64,000 nucleotides of DNA from Sphingomonas sediminicola (GTDB lineage: Bacteria > Pseudomonadota > Alphaproteobacteria > Sphingomonadales > Sphingomonadaceae). Below the pieces are notes generated by a model that was not told where the DNA came from, made no database searches, and saw nothing but the letters and a program-made list of their open reading frames with translations. The stretch lies in contig NZ_CP060782.1 in NCBI RefSeq assembly GCF_014489515.1, forward strand, positions 2,294,001 through 2,358,000. The letters are read 5' to 3'. This document shows, in pieces, positions 9,595 through 20,306 of this stretch (the first letter of the stretch is position 1; each line of letters starts with the position of its first letter). Both the position numbers and the translations under genes were made by a program.

Positions 9595-10005
9595 ATGCGA
9601 ACGCAGGCTTGGAAGAATTACAACATTCGGGTGGTCTGGCTGACCGCTTTGTATAGCGTGTTGCTGATCGCGGCGGTTTACGGCTTCAAGCGCCAACTGT
9701 TTGGCGGTCTCGCGGCCTACGTCGCGGCTGTCCTTCCGGCCTTGCCGATCATCGGCATCTTCGCCGCCATGGGCCGATACCTGGTCGAAGAACAGGACGA
9801 ATATATCCGCACCCTGATGGTCCGGCAGTCCCTGTGGGCCAGCGCGTTCACGCTCAGCGTCGCGACGATCTGGGGCTTCCTCGAGAGCTTCGAGTTGGCC
9901 GGCCATGTCGACAGCTACATGATCGTCGTCGTCTGGTTCTTCGGCCAAGGCGTCGGAGCGATCGTCAACAAGGTAACTCGCGGCGAAGCGGCGTCCTGCG
10001 CGTGA
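9595..10005 (+). CDS. Four-helix integral membrane protein paired with an Xre regulator
   Basis: The 136-residue product has about four hydrophobic segments: VVWLTALYSVLLIAAVYGF, YVAAVLPALPIIGIFAAMG, WASAFTLSVATIWGF and MIVVVWFFGQGVGAIVN. A charged loop, RYLVEEQDEYIR, lies between the second and third. I chose the ATG at 9595 rather than 9586 because AAGGA at 9582-9586 is then correctly spaced. It overlaps the downstream Xre gene as GTGA and is almost certainly co-transcribed. Comparable small membrane protein/HTH pairs are common but uncharacterised, so no function is assigned. Confidence 0.8.
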   Translation: MRTQAWKNYNIRVVWLTALYSVLLIAAVYGFKRQLFGGLAAYVAAVLPALPIIGIFAAMGRYLVEEQDEYIRTLMVRQSLWASAFTLSVATIWGFLESFELAGHVDSYMIVVVWFFGQGVGAIVNKVTRGEAASCA

Positions 10006-10217
10006 ACAACCGGCTGAAAGTGCTCCGCGCCGAGCGGAACTGGAGTCAGAACGACTTGGCTGAACGGCTCGAAGTCTCGCGCCAGAGCGTCAACGCGATC
10101 GAGACGGGCAAATACGACCCGTCGCTGCCTCTCGCCTTCCGGATCGCCGAACTGTTCGGGCTCGCGATCGAGGAAGTGTTCGAAAGCCCCAGCCGCCGGG
10201 CGTCGGGGGCGATCTAG
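10002..10217 (+). CDS. Xre-family helix-turn-helix transcriptional regulator
   Basis: This 71-residue single-domain regulator belongs to the Cro/CI-like group. It starts VNNRLKVLRAERNWSQNDLA, and the recognition helix region is ERLEVSRQSVNAIETGKYDP, the hallmark of the short bacterial subgroup that ends LFGLAIEEVF. The GTG start overlaps the stop of the membrane protein gene, implying translational coupling. The palindrome at 9526-9541 upstream of the pair is a plausible autoregulatory target. Its stop is nested with that of the convergent aldo/keto reductase in CTAG. Confidence 0.92.
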   Translation: MNNRLKVLRAERNWSQNDLAERLEVSRQSVNAIETGKYDPSLPLAFRIAELFGLAIEEVFESPSRRASGAI

Positions 10218-11181
10218 GCCGGCTCGACCTCGGCCATTGCCTCGCCGAGGACCGCTTCCGCCGTTGGAAGAGTTCCGGATCTACAGTTGCCCCAGACGCG
10301 CCGGCATTGTCGTGCACCTGTTCGGGCCGCGACGCACCGATGATCGCCGAGGCTACATTGTGCTCGCGAAGAATCCAGGCCAGCGCGAATTGTGGAAGAG
10401 ACAGTCCCGCTTCTTCGGCAATCGGTTTCAGACGCTGAACCGCGCGCAGCAGCTGAGGCTGCATCAGCCGCTTGATGAAGCCGCCCATCTCTTCGCTTGT
10501 GGCGCGTGTTCCAGCCGGCGGCGGCTTGTCGGGATCGTATTTGCCAGTGAGCACACCCTGCCCGAGCGGCGACCAGACGATCTGCGAAATGCCATTGTCG
10601 GCCGAGATCGGAATGACTTCCTGCTCCGGCTCTCGCCAGACGAGCGAATATTGGGGCTGGCTCGAGACGAACTTGGCAAAGCCGCGCGACTTCGAGAGTT
10701 CCAGCGCTTCGCGTATCTTGTCCGCCGGCCATTCGGAAAATCCGATGTAGCGGACCTTCCCGCTTTCGACCGCGCGGGTGAGCGCCTCCATCGTCTCTTC
10801 GAGCGGCGTTCCGCTATCGTAGCGGTGGCACTGGTAGAGATCGACGTAATCGGTCTGAAGCCGCTTCAGCGAAGCATCGAGCTGCTTCTCGACCTGCGCT
10901 CGCGACAGCCCGAAATCGGTGTCCGACATCGGAAAGTAGAGCTTGGTCGCAAGGACGTAGCTGTCACGCGGCCGAGATTTCAGAGCCTCGCCGAGGAACG
11001 TTTCGGCGGCGCCGCGGCCGTAAACGTTAGCGGTGTCGATGAAATTGATCCCGACATCGAACGCCGCGTCGAGGCAGGCGCGCGCCTTGTCGGCTTCGAC
11101 CCCTACCCCGTAGGTCAGCCAGGAGCCCAGGGAGATTTCGGAAACGGTAAGATCGCTGTCGCCGAGTCTGCGGTATTTCAT
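10214..11181 (-). CDS. Aldo/keto reductase family oxidoreductase (frameshifted near C-terminus)
   Basis: This is a cytosolic NADPH-dependent AKR of the voltage-gated potassium channel beta-subunit/YghZ-like group. The start MKYRRLGDSDLTVSEISLGS, the Asp and Tyr in FIDTANVYGRGAAE, Lys in VLATKLYF and His in YQCHRYD form the usual tetrad, and AIIGASRPEQVHDN is the cofactor-binding C-terminal segment. The last 17 residues (TAEAVLGEAMAEVEPA) lie in another frame. One added base near 10259-10266 restores a 322-residue protein (968+1 bases) ending at the TAG nested with the Xre gene. The substrate is unknown. Confidence 0.88.
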
Positions 11182-11318
11182 GGCGGGCTCCTTTTCGTCG
11201 GGTGACGCGAGGCGCCTATCTAGGTTCGCGCAACGGATGTCGAAAGGTCTGCTTCGGTCGGACGTCAAACGTGAGGCGCTGATCTAAGACCAGCGCCCAC
11301 GGCTCACCCATCGAACGA

Positions 11319-14300
11319 TTACGGGAAGAGCAGATCTCCGACGTTGTTTGTCAGCAGCGACCCGCCCTGTCCGTTCGATGCCAGGATGAAGTCCTCAATC
11401 CGGTAATCGCCGACCAGCACCAGCTGCACGGAGTGGGTGGCGTCGGTGATCGTTAGCACGCCACTACCATTTCCGTTGTCCGCAAAGCTCATCGAGGTGC
11501 CGGCATCAAAGACCACGTCCAGAAGGTCAATTTGATCATTGAAGTCGAGTCCGGAGATGCTTCCGCTGAATCCGTCGGCGTCATCGAAGACAATCAGGCC
11601 AGAAGCTCCGGCGTCGAGCGTGACGTCGTTGGACGAACCAGCTCCGAACTCTACGGTCGAAATGCCATTCATCAGCACGTCACCGCTGCCCGTCAGGTTC
11701 CCGCCGATCAGGATGCTGCTTCCATCTGCGAGCAGCGTACCGCTGTTCGAGATCGTTCCGACGATCTCGAGCCCGCCGAGGCCGGTCGCTTCGATCGTAC
11801 CAGTGTTGGTGACGGCATTGACCCCGGTGTCGATGACCAAGGCGTTCCCGCCATCCGCGACGATGGTCCCGCCATTGATCAGCGTCAGCGAACCGCCGCC
11901 GAGCTGCCCCGCCCAGAGATGACGTTGTCGACGTTGGTGAACGTCACGGTCGGGAGCGTTCCGGAAATCACATTGCTTGCGCTGTCCGACAGGACGAGAT
12001 TGCCGCCGCCCTGAAGCGTGATGCCGTACTGGATCAGCTGCATGACGGTGGTCGCGCCGGCCGATTCGAGGCTGATCGTCCCACTATTGTCGATCGTTCC
12101 ACTCAACGGCAGCATTGCGCCGTTGCCGATGGTAATCGTTCCGCTGTTCGTCACCGTCGGTGAGACGTCGAACACGAAATTGGAGGCAGTCAACGAGGAC
12201 AACGACACGCCGTCCAGCAGGATCGATTGGCCGTCTGCCAGCGTGATCAACGCACCTTCAGCCGTATCGGTGATTGAAAGGCCACTGAAATCGCTGACAC
12301 CATAGCCGATCAGGTCGATCGTATCGGCGGACACGTCGAAGTTATGGACTGTGTCCGCACCAATCGGCTGGGAGAACACGAACATGTCCGCGCCTGCCGA
12401 GCCGGTAAGCGTGTCGTCGCCCGACCAGGCGAAGATCGGATTTCCTGCTGCATAAGCCTCGATATTGTCCGACAAGGACATTGTCTCAGTAGAGCCGTCG
12501 GAATTGGTCCAGGAGATGCTCACATTGACCAACTCCGCACCAGCGTAGTCGGCCGGCGTAGTCACGGTGAGCGAACTCACGTCGGTGGTCAGGATCGTCC
12601 AAGAGCCGTCCGCATTCAGAGTGCCGCCATCCAGCGTCCAGCCCTCGGGCAGATTGCCAATCGTGACTGTTACGAGTGCCCTTGATCAGTCGGATCCGAA
12701 AGCCCGAGATTGATGGGTTCGCCAGCAACACCGGCGGGAAGGTTGGGCGAGTTGAAAGCTGTTCCAGTATTACCCGCCAAGTCCAAATAGCCGGTACCGA
12801 CATTTATTCCGACTGAGCCGTTATTGGTTCGGGTGAAGGTCGCCGTGTAAGTATCGCCATCGACCTGAATAAGATTGCTCAACGTACCCCGGTTTGGACT
12901 CACCGTAAGATCCGACAGATCGAAACCGGAGACCGCTTCGCTGAATTGGAACGTAACGGTCGAAGTCGCGGTATTTCCGCTCAACGACGGGCTGGAAGTG
13001 ATTGAGACTACCGTCGGCGCCGTCGTATCGACGATGAATGCGGCATTGTCTCCAACAGCGCCAGCGGTGAGAACCGCATTGTTGTTCGACGTGTCGCGAA
13101 TGGTTCCACCGTTCAAGGTCAGCGCGTTGGCATTGATCGCGATGCCGTTGGTGTCGGTCTGTCCTGCCAGAATCGTGTAGGTGAAAACGAGCGTGTTCGT
13201 ACCGCTGCCAGAGGCGTAATTCGCCTGAACGGTCGTTCCACCAATGTTCAGTGCCAGTCTTGGTGTACCAGTCACGTTGACCACTTCACTCATAGTCACC
13301 GTGACGCTGACCACGTCGCCTGCGTTGACCCGTCCAGCCTGAATGCCGGTTGCGCTCGTGACGACCTCGCTGACTATCGTCGGCGCGGTTGTGTCTGCCG
13401 CTATATTGACGACGGCAGTATCCGTTGCACTCGGCGTGTTGCCAGTGTCGGTAACTTCGAACGTAATGGTTCGTTGAGTTGTGGACAGGCTCGTCGTGCC
13501 GAAGGTAATCGACTGCAGCGCCGCCTGATAGTTTGCCAGCGTGGCGGTCCCCGTAAGCGTGAGCAATCCTGTGCTACTATTATACGAACCGGAAATACCG
13601 TTCTGGTTCGTGAAGTTCAGCGTATCGCCCGCCTGACGGCCGCCCGTAATCTGGATGGTCGCGCCATTCAGTTGAGTGCTGTCCACATCGGAAATCGGAA
13701 TCGAGGAATCGATTACTATCGCGGGGCCGCTGATCGTGTACGTGTTCGCCCATTTACATCGATCACCGGCGCATCGTTCACGGCATTGACCGTAATCGCG
13801 ACGCTGTCGGTATCCGTCAGCGCTCCGCCGCTTCCACTATTGCCGAGATCGCTGGTGACGATCGACAGGCTGTCGCCGCCATTGAAGTTCAGGTTGCCCT
13901 GGTATGTCAGGCCCTGAAGTCCGGCGTTAATCGCCGCCTGCGTGCCCTGCACGGTAACCGTCGACGAACCGTTCGCTCCGGCAGTCACCGTCAGCCCCAC
14001 CAGCGAACCCATCGTCAACGTGCCGCTGGCGACGCTCAGGGTCACCTGGACGTTATTGCTTCCAGCGTCCGCGTCGCTGATCGAGATTGCATTGCCGTTG
14101 GCGGTGCTGAAGACCTTAGCTGTGTCTTCATTGACCGATTGCGCCCCCGGCACCGTGTTGACCGGCGCGTCGTTGACTGGCGTGACGGTGAAGTTGAATG
14201 GTTGGGCGACCGGCGCCGAAGCATCCTCGTTGCCGTCCTCGACCGACACGTTGAAGCCCGCCGTGATCGTCTCCGACCCATTATGGGTGAAGGTCACCAG

Positions 14301-17300
14301 GCCGGCGGCCAGCTGCGCCCCGTAAACGTGCTCTGCGCTACTCCGTTGACGAAAAGGGTGCCGTTGCTGAGCCCGCTGACCGTGAAGGTCACGTCCGCGG
14401 CGCTATCGTCCGAATCCGTGAAGTTGAGATCGGCCAGGGTAAGCTGATACGAACCGCCTTCGTTGATCGGGGCGGCAAAGTCGCCCGTCAGCACCGGCGC
14501 GTCGTTGGTTCCCTGGATAGTGACCGTGACGTTTTGCGTATCGGTGCCGCCGTTCCCGTCGCTGACGGTCAGCGTGTAGGTCAGCTGCAGCGACTGGCCC
14601 GCGGGGAGATAGTTGAACGCCTGCCCGCCGGAGTTGAAGTTCCAAGTCAGATTGTTGGCGTCGCCGGTGTTCGCAGCGAGCCCGCTGTTCGGCGTGACTG
14701 ACAGCATCGCCAGCAGCTGCGGATTGGTCAGGCTGCCCGCATTGCCGGTTACCGTCGTTAACGCGATCGACGTAGAAATCGTATCGGTCGTATCTGCATC
14801 GGTGACCGTCAATGTGCCGCTGGCCGTCAGGCCCGCATTGGTTTCGGGAAGTGTGGCGGATGCGCTGTCTCCGGCTGCAGCTCGGATATCCGGGCCGTCG
14901 TTGGTGCCGGTCACCGTCACCGTCGCCGTCGAGGTCGACGTGCCGCCGTTGCCGTCGCTGATCGAGTAGGTGATCACCACCGTCTCGCTCTCGCCGACCG
15001 CCAGATAGTTGTAGGCGCTGCCCGGATCGTAGCGGACCTGGCCGCTCTCGATCGTCGCCGCGCCAAGGCCGGTGGTCACCGCCGCCGCGGTCACGACGAG
15101 CGTGTCCGACGTGTCCGGATCGGTGTCGTTGGCAAGCACATTGATCAGCACCGAGCTGTCCTCGTCGGTGCTCGCCGTGTCGGCATTCGCCGTCGGGCCG
15201 TCGTTGGTGCCGGTCACCGTCACCGTCGCCGTCGAGGTCGACGTGCCGCCGTTGCCGTCGCTGATCGAGTAGGTGATCACCACCGTCTCGCTCTCGCCGA
15301 CCGCCAGATAGTTGTAGGCGCTGCCCGGATCGTAGCGGACCTGGCCGCTCTCGATCGTCGCCGCGCCAAGGCCGGTGGTCACCGCCGCCGCGGTCACGAC
15401 GAGCGTGTCCGACGTGTCCGGATCGGTGTCGTTGGCAAGCACATTGATCAGCACCGAGCTGTCCTCGTCGGTGCTCGCCGTGTCGGCATTCGCCGTCGGG
15501 CCGTCGTTGGTGCCGGTCACCGTCACCGTCGCCGTCGAGGTCGACGTGCCGCCGTTGCCGTCGCTGATCGAGTAGGTGATCACCACCGTCTCGCTCTCGC
15601 CGACCGCCAGATAGTTGTAGGCGCTGCCCGGATCGTAGCGGACCTGGCCGCTCTCGATCGTCGCCGCGCCAAGGCCGGTGGTCACCGCCGCCGCGGTCAC
15701 GACGAGCGTGTCCGACGTGTCCGGATCGGTGTCGTTGGCAAGCACATTGATCAGCACCGAGCTGTCCTCGTCGGTGCTCGCCGTGTCGGCATTCGCCGTC
15801 GGGCCGTCGTTGGTGCCGGTCACCGTCACCGTCGCCGTCGAGGTCGACGTGCCGCCGTTGCCGTCGCTGATCGAGTAGGTGATCACCACCGTCTCGCTCT
15901 CGCCGACCGCCAGATAGTTGTAGGCGCTGCCCGGATCGTAGCGGACCTGGCCGCTCTCGATCGTCGCCGCGCCAAGGCCGGTGGTCACCGCCGCCGCGGT
16001 CACGACGAGCGTGTCCGACGTGTCCGGATCGGTGTCGTTGGCAAGCACATTGATCAGCACCGAGCTGTCCTCGTCGGTGCTCGCCGTGTCGGCATTCGCC
16101 GTCGGGCCGTCGTTGGTGCCGGTCACCGTCACCGTCGCCGTCGAGGTCGACGTGCCGCCGTTGCCGTCGCTGATCGAGTAGGTGATCACCACCGTCTCGC
16201 TCTCGCCGACCGCCAGATAGTTGTAGGCGCTGCCCGGATCGTAGCGGACCTGGCCGCTCTCGATCGTCGCCGCGCCAAGGCCGGTGGTCACCGCCGCCGC
16301 GGTCACGACGAGCGTGTCCGACGTGTCCGGATCGGTGTCGTTGGCAAGCACATTGATCAGCACCGAGCTGTCCTCGTCGGTGCTCGCCGTGTCGGCATTC
16401 GCCGTCGGGCCGTCGTTGGTGCCGGTCACCGTCACCGTCGCCGTCGAGGTCGACGTGCCGCCGTTGCCGTCGCTGATCGAGTAGGTGATCACCACCGTCT
16501 CGCTCTCGCCGACCGCCAGATAGTTGTAGGCGCTGCCCGGATCGTAGCGGACCTGGCCGCTCTCGATCGTCGCCGCGCCAAGGCCGGTGGTCACCGCCGC
16601 CGCGGTCACGACGAGCGTGTCCGACGTGTCCGGATCGGTGTCGTTGGCAAGCACATTGATCAGCACCGAGCTGTCCTCGTCGGTGCTCGCCGTGTCGGCA
16701 TTCGCCGTCGGGCCGTCGTTGGTGCCGGTCACCGTCACCGTCGCCGTCGAGGTCGACGTGCCGCCGTTGCCGTCGCTGATCGAGTAGGTGATCACCACCG
16801 TCTCGCTCTCGCCGACCGCCAGATAGTTGTAGGCGCTGCCCGGATCGTAGCGGACCTGGCCGCTCTCGATCGTCGCCGCGCCAAGGCCGGTGGTCACCGC
16901 CGCCGCGGTCACGACGAGCGTGTCCGACGTGTCCGGATCGGTGTCGTTGGCAAGCACATTGATCAGCACCGAGCTGTCCTCGTCGGTGCTCGCCGTGTCG
17001 GCATTCGCCGTCGGGCCGTCGTTGGTGCCGGTGATGGTGATCGTGACAGGCTGCGTGTCGGAACCGCCGTTGCCGTCCGTCCCAATCAGCGTGTAGGTCA
17101 GGACCAGCGTCTGGCCGACCGCAAGATAATCAAACGCCTGGCTGCCAGAGTTGAACCACCAGCCCAGGCTCCCCTGCGTGCCATTTGCGGCATTCGCATT
17201 GTTGCCGGTAAGGCTCAGCATCCCCAGCAGTTGAGCATTGGTCAGACCGCCGGTGCCTCCCGTACCGCCAACGCTGACCGAACTGACCGAGACATTGACC

Positions 17301-18241
17301 GAGTCCGCCGTGTCAGGGTCGAACACCGTCAAGGTGCCATTCGCACTTAACCCTGAATTGCTTTCGGCAATCCCTGCCGATGCACTGTCGCTTCCAACCA
17401 GCCTGATGTCCGGACCATCATTGGTGCCGGTGATGGTGATCGTGACAGGCTGCGTGTCGGAACCGCCGTTGCCGTCCGTCCCAATCAGCGTGTAGGTCAG
17501 GACCAGCGTCTGGCCGACCGCAAGATAATCAAACGCCTGGCTGCCAGAGTTGAACCACCAGCCCAGGCTCCCCTGCGTGCCATTTGCGGCATTCGCATTG
17601 TTGCCGGTAAGGCTCAGCATCCCCAGCAGTTGAGCATTGGTCAGACCGCCGGTGCCTCCCGTACCGCCAACGCTGACCGAACTGACCGAGACATTGACCG
17701 AGTCCGCCGTGTCAGGGTCGAACACCGTCAAGGTGCCATTCGCACTTAACCCTGAATTGCTTTCGGCAATCCCTGCCGATGCACTGTCGATTCCAACCAG
17801 CCTGATGTCCGGACCATCATTCGTACCGGTGATGGTGACCGTGACGGTGGCCCAGCTGAGCGTGCCGTTCGACATGCGGATCGCGTAGGTGAAATGGTCG
17901 GAGATCGACTGACCCGCGCCGAGGTAATTGAAGAGCGAGGCGTCGTATTTGATCTTTCCGGAATCGATCCAGATGCGCGCACCGAGGTCACTCAGCTCCG
18001 GAACTAGCGCCGCGTCCTGCTTCAGGAGATCATAAGTGCCGTCGCCGCTGGCCGGGACGCCGAATGTGCCGTCCAAGTTGGAGTCGTCGATCGACCAGAG
18101 GATCTTCGCGTTACCGCCAAGATCGTTCGCCATGACGTCGAACGTCCAGATATTGTCTTCGTAGACGTTGTAGAGGTCGTCCTTCGCCTGAGGCGTGTTC
18201 ATGAACGAGCTGGTCGTTCCACCGCTGGTGTTCGTGGCCAT
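11319..18241 (-). CDS. Giant VCBS/cadherin-like repeat surface protein (about 2,308 residues; four frameshifts)
   Basis: Five consecutive open segments (14294-18241, 13716-14297, 12670-13686, 11885-12580, 11319-11840) form one gene. Each break is repaired by one extra base in a G/C run, near 14318, 13749, 12679 and 11912, and the repaired length is exactly 2,309 codons. The protein starts MATNTSGGTTSS without a classical signal peptide. It carries two 133-residue and seven 101-residue VCBS/Big-type Ig-like units, each ending TGTNDGP, then further Ig-like domains and a GDDTLTGSAGADMFVF calcium-binding-like motif near the C-terminus. This layout is typical of adhesins exported by type I secretion. 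No transporter genes are nearby. Confidence 0.85.
14892..17012. repeat. Seven tandem 303-bp repeats encoding identical 101-residue Ig-like units
   Basis: The marker GGGCCGTCGTTGGTGCC recurs at 14892, 15195, 15498, 15801, 16104, 16407, 16710 and 17013, always 303 bases apart. The units appear identical at nucleotide level, synonymous positions included. The minus strand encodes units beginning DGPTANADTASTDEDSSVL. Such identity indicates recent amplification or ongoing homogenisation, and the copy number may vary or be collapsed in assembly. Confidence 0.95.
17013..17810. repeat. Two tandem 399-bp repeats encoding 133-residue VCBS units
   Basis: The sequence beginning at 17013 recurs at 17412, and a third related boundary at 17811 starts to diverge. 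Each unit encodes a 133-residue domain containing SGLSANGTLTVFDPDTADSV and WWFNSGSQAFDYLAVGQT. The two copies differ at only a few positions, chiefly near their boundaries. They lie N-terminal to the seven 101-residue units in the protein. Confidence 0.93.
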
Positions 18242-18449
18242 AATTCCCCCGCGCGACGCGACCCGCCCCCGCGAGTCGGTTTAACTTTCGTTAACTATGT
18301 GGAATTTCTTGATTTGTGCCAATGCCTTAATCTGAATAAATGTCTCAAAATCGGACAATCCGGACTTTTCACACTCGGGGAGCTATGGTTTTCGCTTCCC
18401 GCCAGAATCGTGATGGACAACGGCGCGAATGGGCATCCGAGGGACTGAA

Positions 18450-18889
18450 ATGAAGAGCCGCACGATCTTTAGAGTCTCGCACCGTTGGCGCTGCTCGCCT
18501 GCGCGGAAAGCGCAACGGCGGCGACCCTCATCGTCACTAAGAGCGCCTATTGCGGCTGCTGCAAGCATTGGGTCGAGCACATGAAGAAGGCCGGCTTCAC
18601 AGTTCAGGTCCGAGACGTCGAAAACGTGAGTCCGACCGCCCGTAAACTCGGCGTTCCGGACAATCTTCGATCCTGTCACACGAGCACGATCGGCGGCTAC
18701 GTCATCGAGGGTCATGTGCCCGCGTCCGACGTGAAGCGCCTGCTGACGACCAAGCCGAAGGCTACCGGAGTTGCGGTTCCCGACATGGTTGTCGGATCGC
18801 CCGGCATGGAACAGGGTGACCTCAAGGAGCCGTACAAGGTCGTCCTGTTCGACAAGAGTGGAAAGACTCGAGTCTTCGCTTCACACTGA
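18450..18889 (+). CDS. DUF411 family periplasmic metal-binding protein (N-terminus frameshifted)
   Basis: DUF411 proteins are small exported proteins linked to copper/metal handling. The motif SAYCGCCKHWVEHMK (Cys-x-Cys-Cys) and the later SCHTSTIGGYVIEGHVP are family signatures. An ATG at 18450, seven bases after GAGGGA, encodes MKSRTIF. Adding one base between about 18470 and 18484 joins it to APLALLACAESATAATLIVT, giving a good signal sequence and a 146-residue protein. As written only a TTG start at 18485 is available, without a full signal peptide. The position of the lost base is less clear than in other cases. Confidence 0.8.
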
Positions 18890-18894
18890 CTGAA

Positions 18895-19635
18895 ATGAGC
18901 GTTGCATTCTTCGAACAAGATAGGGGCCCGAGCCTCGCCTATCGCAAGCGCGAGGGGCGCGGCCCGACTCTGGTTTTCCTGCCCGGATACGCTTCCGACA
19001 TGGATGGCTCGAAGGCCGTCGCGCTGGATGCATTCGCGGCCGATCATGGGTTGGCGATGCTGCGCTTCGACTATTCAGGGACCGGCTCGTCAGAGGGCAG
19101 ATTCGAGGATGGCACGCTGGAGCGTTGGACCGACGAAGCGACCGCGGTGCTTGATCGCCTGACCGATGGGCCGGTCGTGCTTGTCGGGTCGTCGATGGGC
19201 GGCTGGATCGCGCTTCATCTGGCATTGCGGCGGCCGGAGCGACTCGCAGCTCTGGTCGGGATCGCGGCCGCGCCGGACTTCACCGAATGGGGCTATACGG
19301 ATGCCGAAAAGACTACGCTCCGCCGCGAAGGCAGGCTGGAGCAGCCGAACCCGTACGGCGACCAACCGCAGCTGACGACGCTGCGTTTCTGGGAGTCGGG
19401 CGAAGCGATGCGCCTGCTCGACTCCGAAATTGCGATCCACTGCCCGGTTCGCCTGGTTCACGGCGACCGGGACGAGGACGTGCCGCTGGACATTGCCTTC
19501 CGCCTCACGGATCGGCTGCGTTCAGGCGATGTGCAGGTGACGGTGATCAAGGGCGGCGGGCATCGGCTTTCGGCTCCGCATGAGATTGACGCGATCCGGC
19601 GGACCGTCGCCGCCCTTTTGGAGCCTTCCGAATGA
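18895..19635 (+). CDS. Alpha/beta hydrolase, ABHD10/serine-esterase-like
   Basis: This 246-residue alpha/beta hydrolase has a nucleophile elbow GSSMG with Ser100, an oxyanion region FLPGYASDMDGSKA, a DYSGTGSS loop, a candidate Asp in GDRDEDVP and the catalytic His in GGGHRLS near residue 226. The pattern fits the small cytosolic thioesterase/carboxylesterase group related to mitochondrial ABHD10. It begins five bases after the DUF411 gene and overlaps the TPR gene by ATGA, suggesting a three-gene unit. The substrate is unknown. Confidence 0.85.
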   Translation: MSVAFFEQDRGPSLAYRKREGRGPTLVFLPGYASDMDGSKAVALDAFAADHGLAMLRFDYSGTGSSEGRFEDGTLERWTDEATAVLDRLTDGPVVLVGSSMGGWIALHLALRRPERLAALVGIAAAPDFTEWGYTDAEKTTLRREGRLEQPNPYGDQPQLTTLRFWESGEAMRLLDSEIAIHCPVRLVHGDRDEDVPLDIAFRLTDRLRSGDVQVTVIKGGGHRLSAPHEIDAIRRTVAALLEPSE

Positions 19636-20306
19636 TCCTTGCCATCGCCGCCGCAATTGCCGCCGTCCAGGCGCCGGCCGCTGCATGTCCAGACGTCGTG
19701 ACCCCGCAGGCCTTCACCTGCCGGGCGCTGCAGGCGAGCAGTGCCGGCAACTCGGAAGAAGCCGCTCAGGCCTTCGAGCAGGCCGCCAATGCGCAAAGCG
19801 AAAACGAGGCGGAGAAAGCCCGCCTCTGGGCTGCTGCCGGCAATATGTGGATCGCCGCCAATCAGCCCGGAAAAGCCGCGATGGCGCTCGACAAAGCGCT
19901 TACCGGGGCGGGTCTGCAAGCGGAGCAGCGCGGCGAAGCCTTGCTGGATCGTGCACGCGCCGCCGAAGCGCAGAACGACCTCAAGATGGCCCGCTCGAAA
20001 GTTACCGAAGCCGCGCGGACCGTTTCGGAGGACCCGTTCCTCTGGTATTTCTCTGCCGCGCTCGCGATCCGCGAAAACGACGCCGTGACTGCCAAGGAGG
20101 CGATCGGAAAGGCGCTGACGCTGGAGCCCAACAATCCGACGATCCTGTTCGAGGCGGGTCACGTCTATCACTTCGCCGGCGACCTCGCGGCCGCACGGGA
20201 TTACTGGTCGCGGGCCTCCGCCGCCGATCCCAAGGGCAAGTCGGGACAGGCGGCGCGGGAAGCGCTTTCAATGCTCCCCGCGCCGGCCACTGCTACGGCC
20301 CGCTAA
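19632..20306 (+). CDS. Exported tetratricopeptide-repeat protein
   Basis: The 224-residue product starts with a probable signal peptide (MILAIAAAIAAVQAPAAACP) and then consists of helical TPR-like repeats, with motifs such as GNSEEAAQAFEQAANAQ, NQPGKAAMALDKAL and FAGDLAAARDYWSRASAADP. It is probably a periplasmic scaffold; no enzymatic motif is seen. It overlaps the hydrolase gene by ATGA, and its stop is nested in CTAA with that of the convergent SIMPL-domain gene. Confidence 0.8.
   Translation: MILAIAAAIAAVQAPAAACPDVVTPQAFTCRALQASSAGNSEEAAQAFEQAANAQSENEAEKARLWAAAGNMWIAANQPGKAAMALDKALTGAGLQAEQRGEALLDRARAAEAQNDLKMARSKVTEAARTVSEDPFLWYFSAALAIRENDAVTAKEAIGKALTLEPNNPTILFEAGHVYHFAGDLAAARDYWSRASAADPKGKSGQAAREALSMLPAPATATAR

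Noticed and set aside
14892..17012. Regularly spaced identical repeats considered as a CRISPR or satellite array
   Set aside because: The whole 303-bp unit repeats with no unique spacers, and it is an in-frame coding repeat.
15072..17096. Seven nearly identical 66- to 68-residue plus-strand open frames spaced 303 bp apart
   Set aside because: They are antisense shadows of the repeat units in the minus-strand adhesin gene. Their identity only reflects the DNA repeat.
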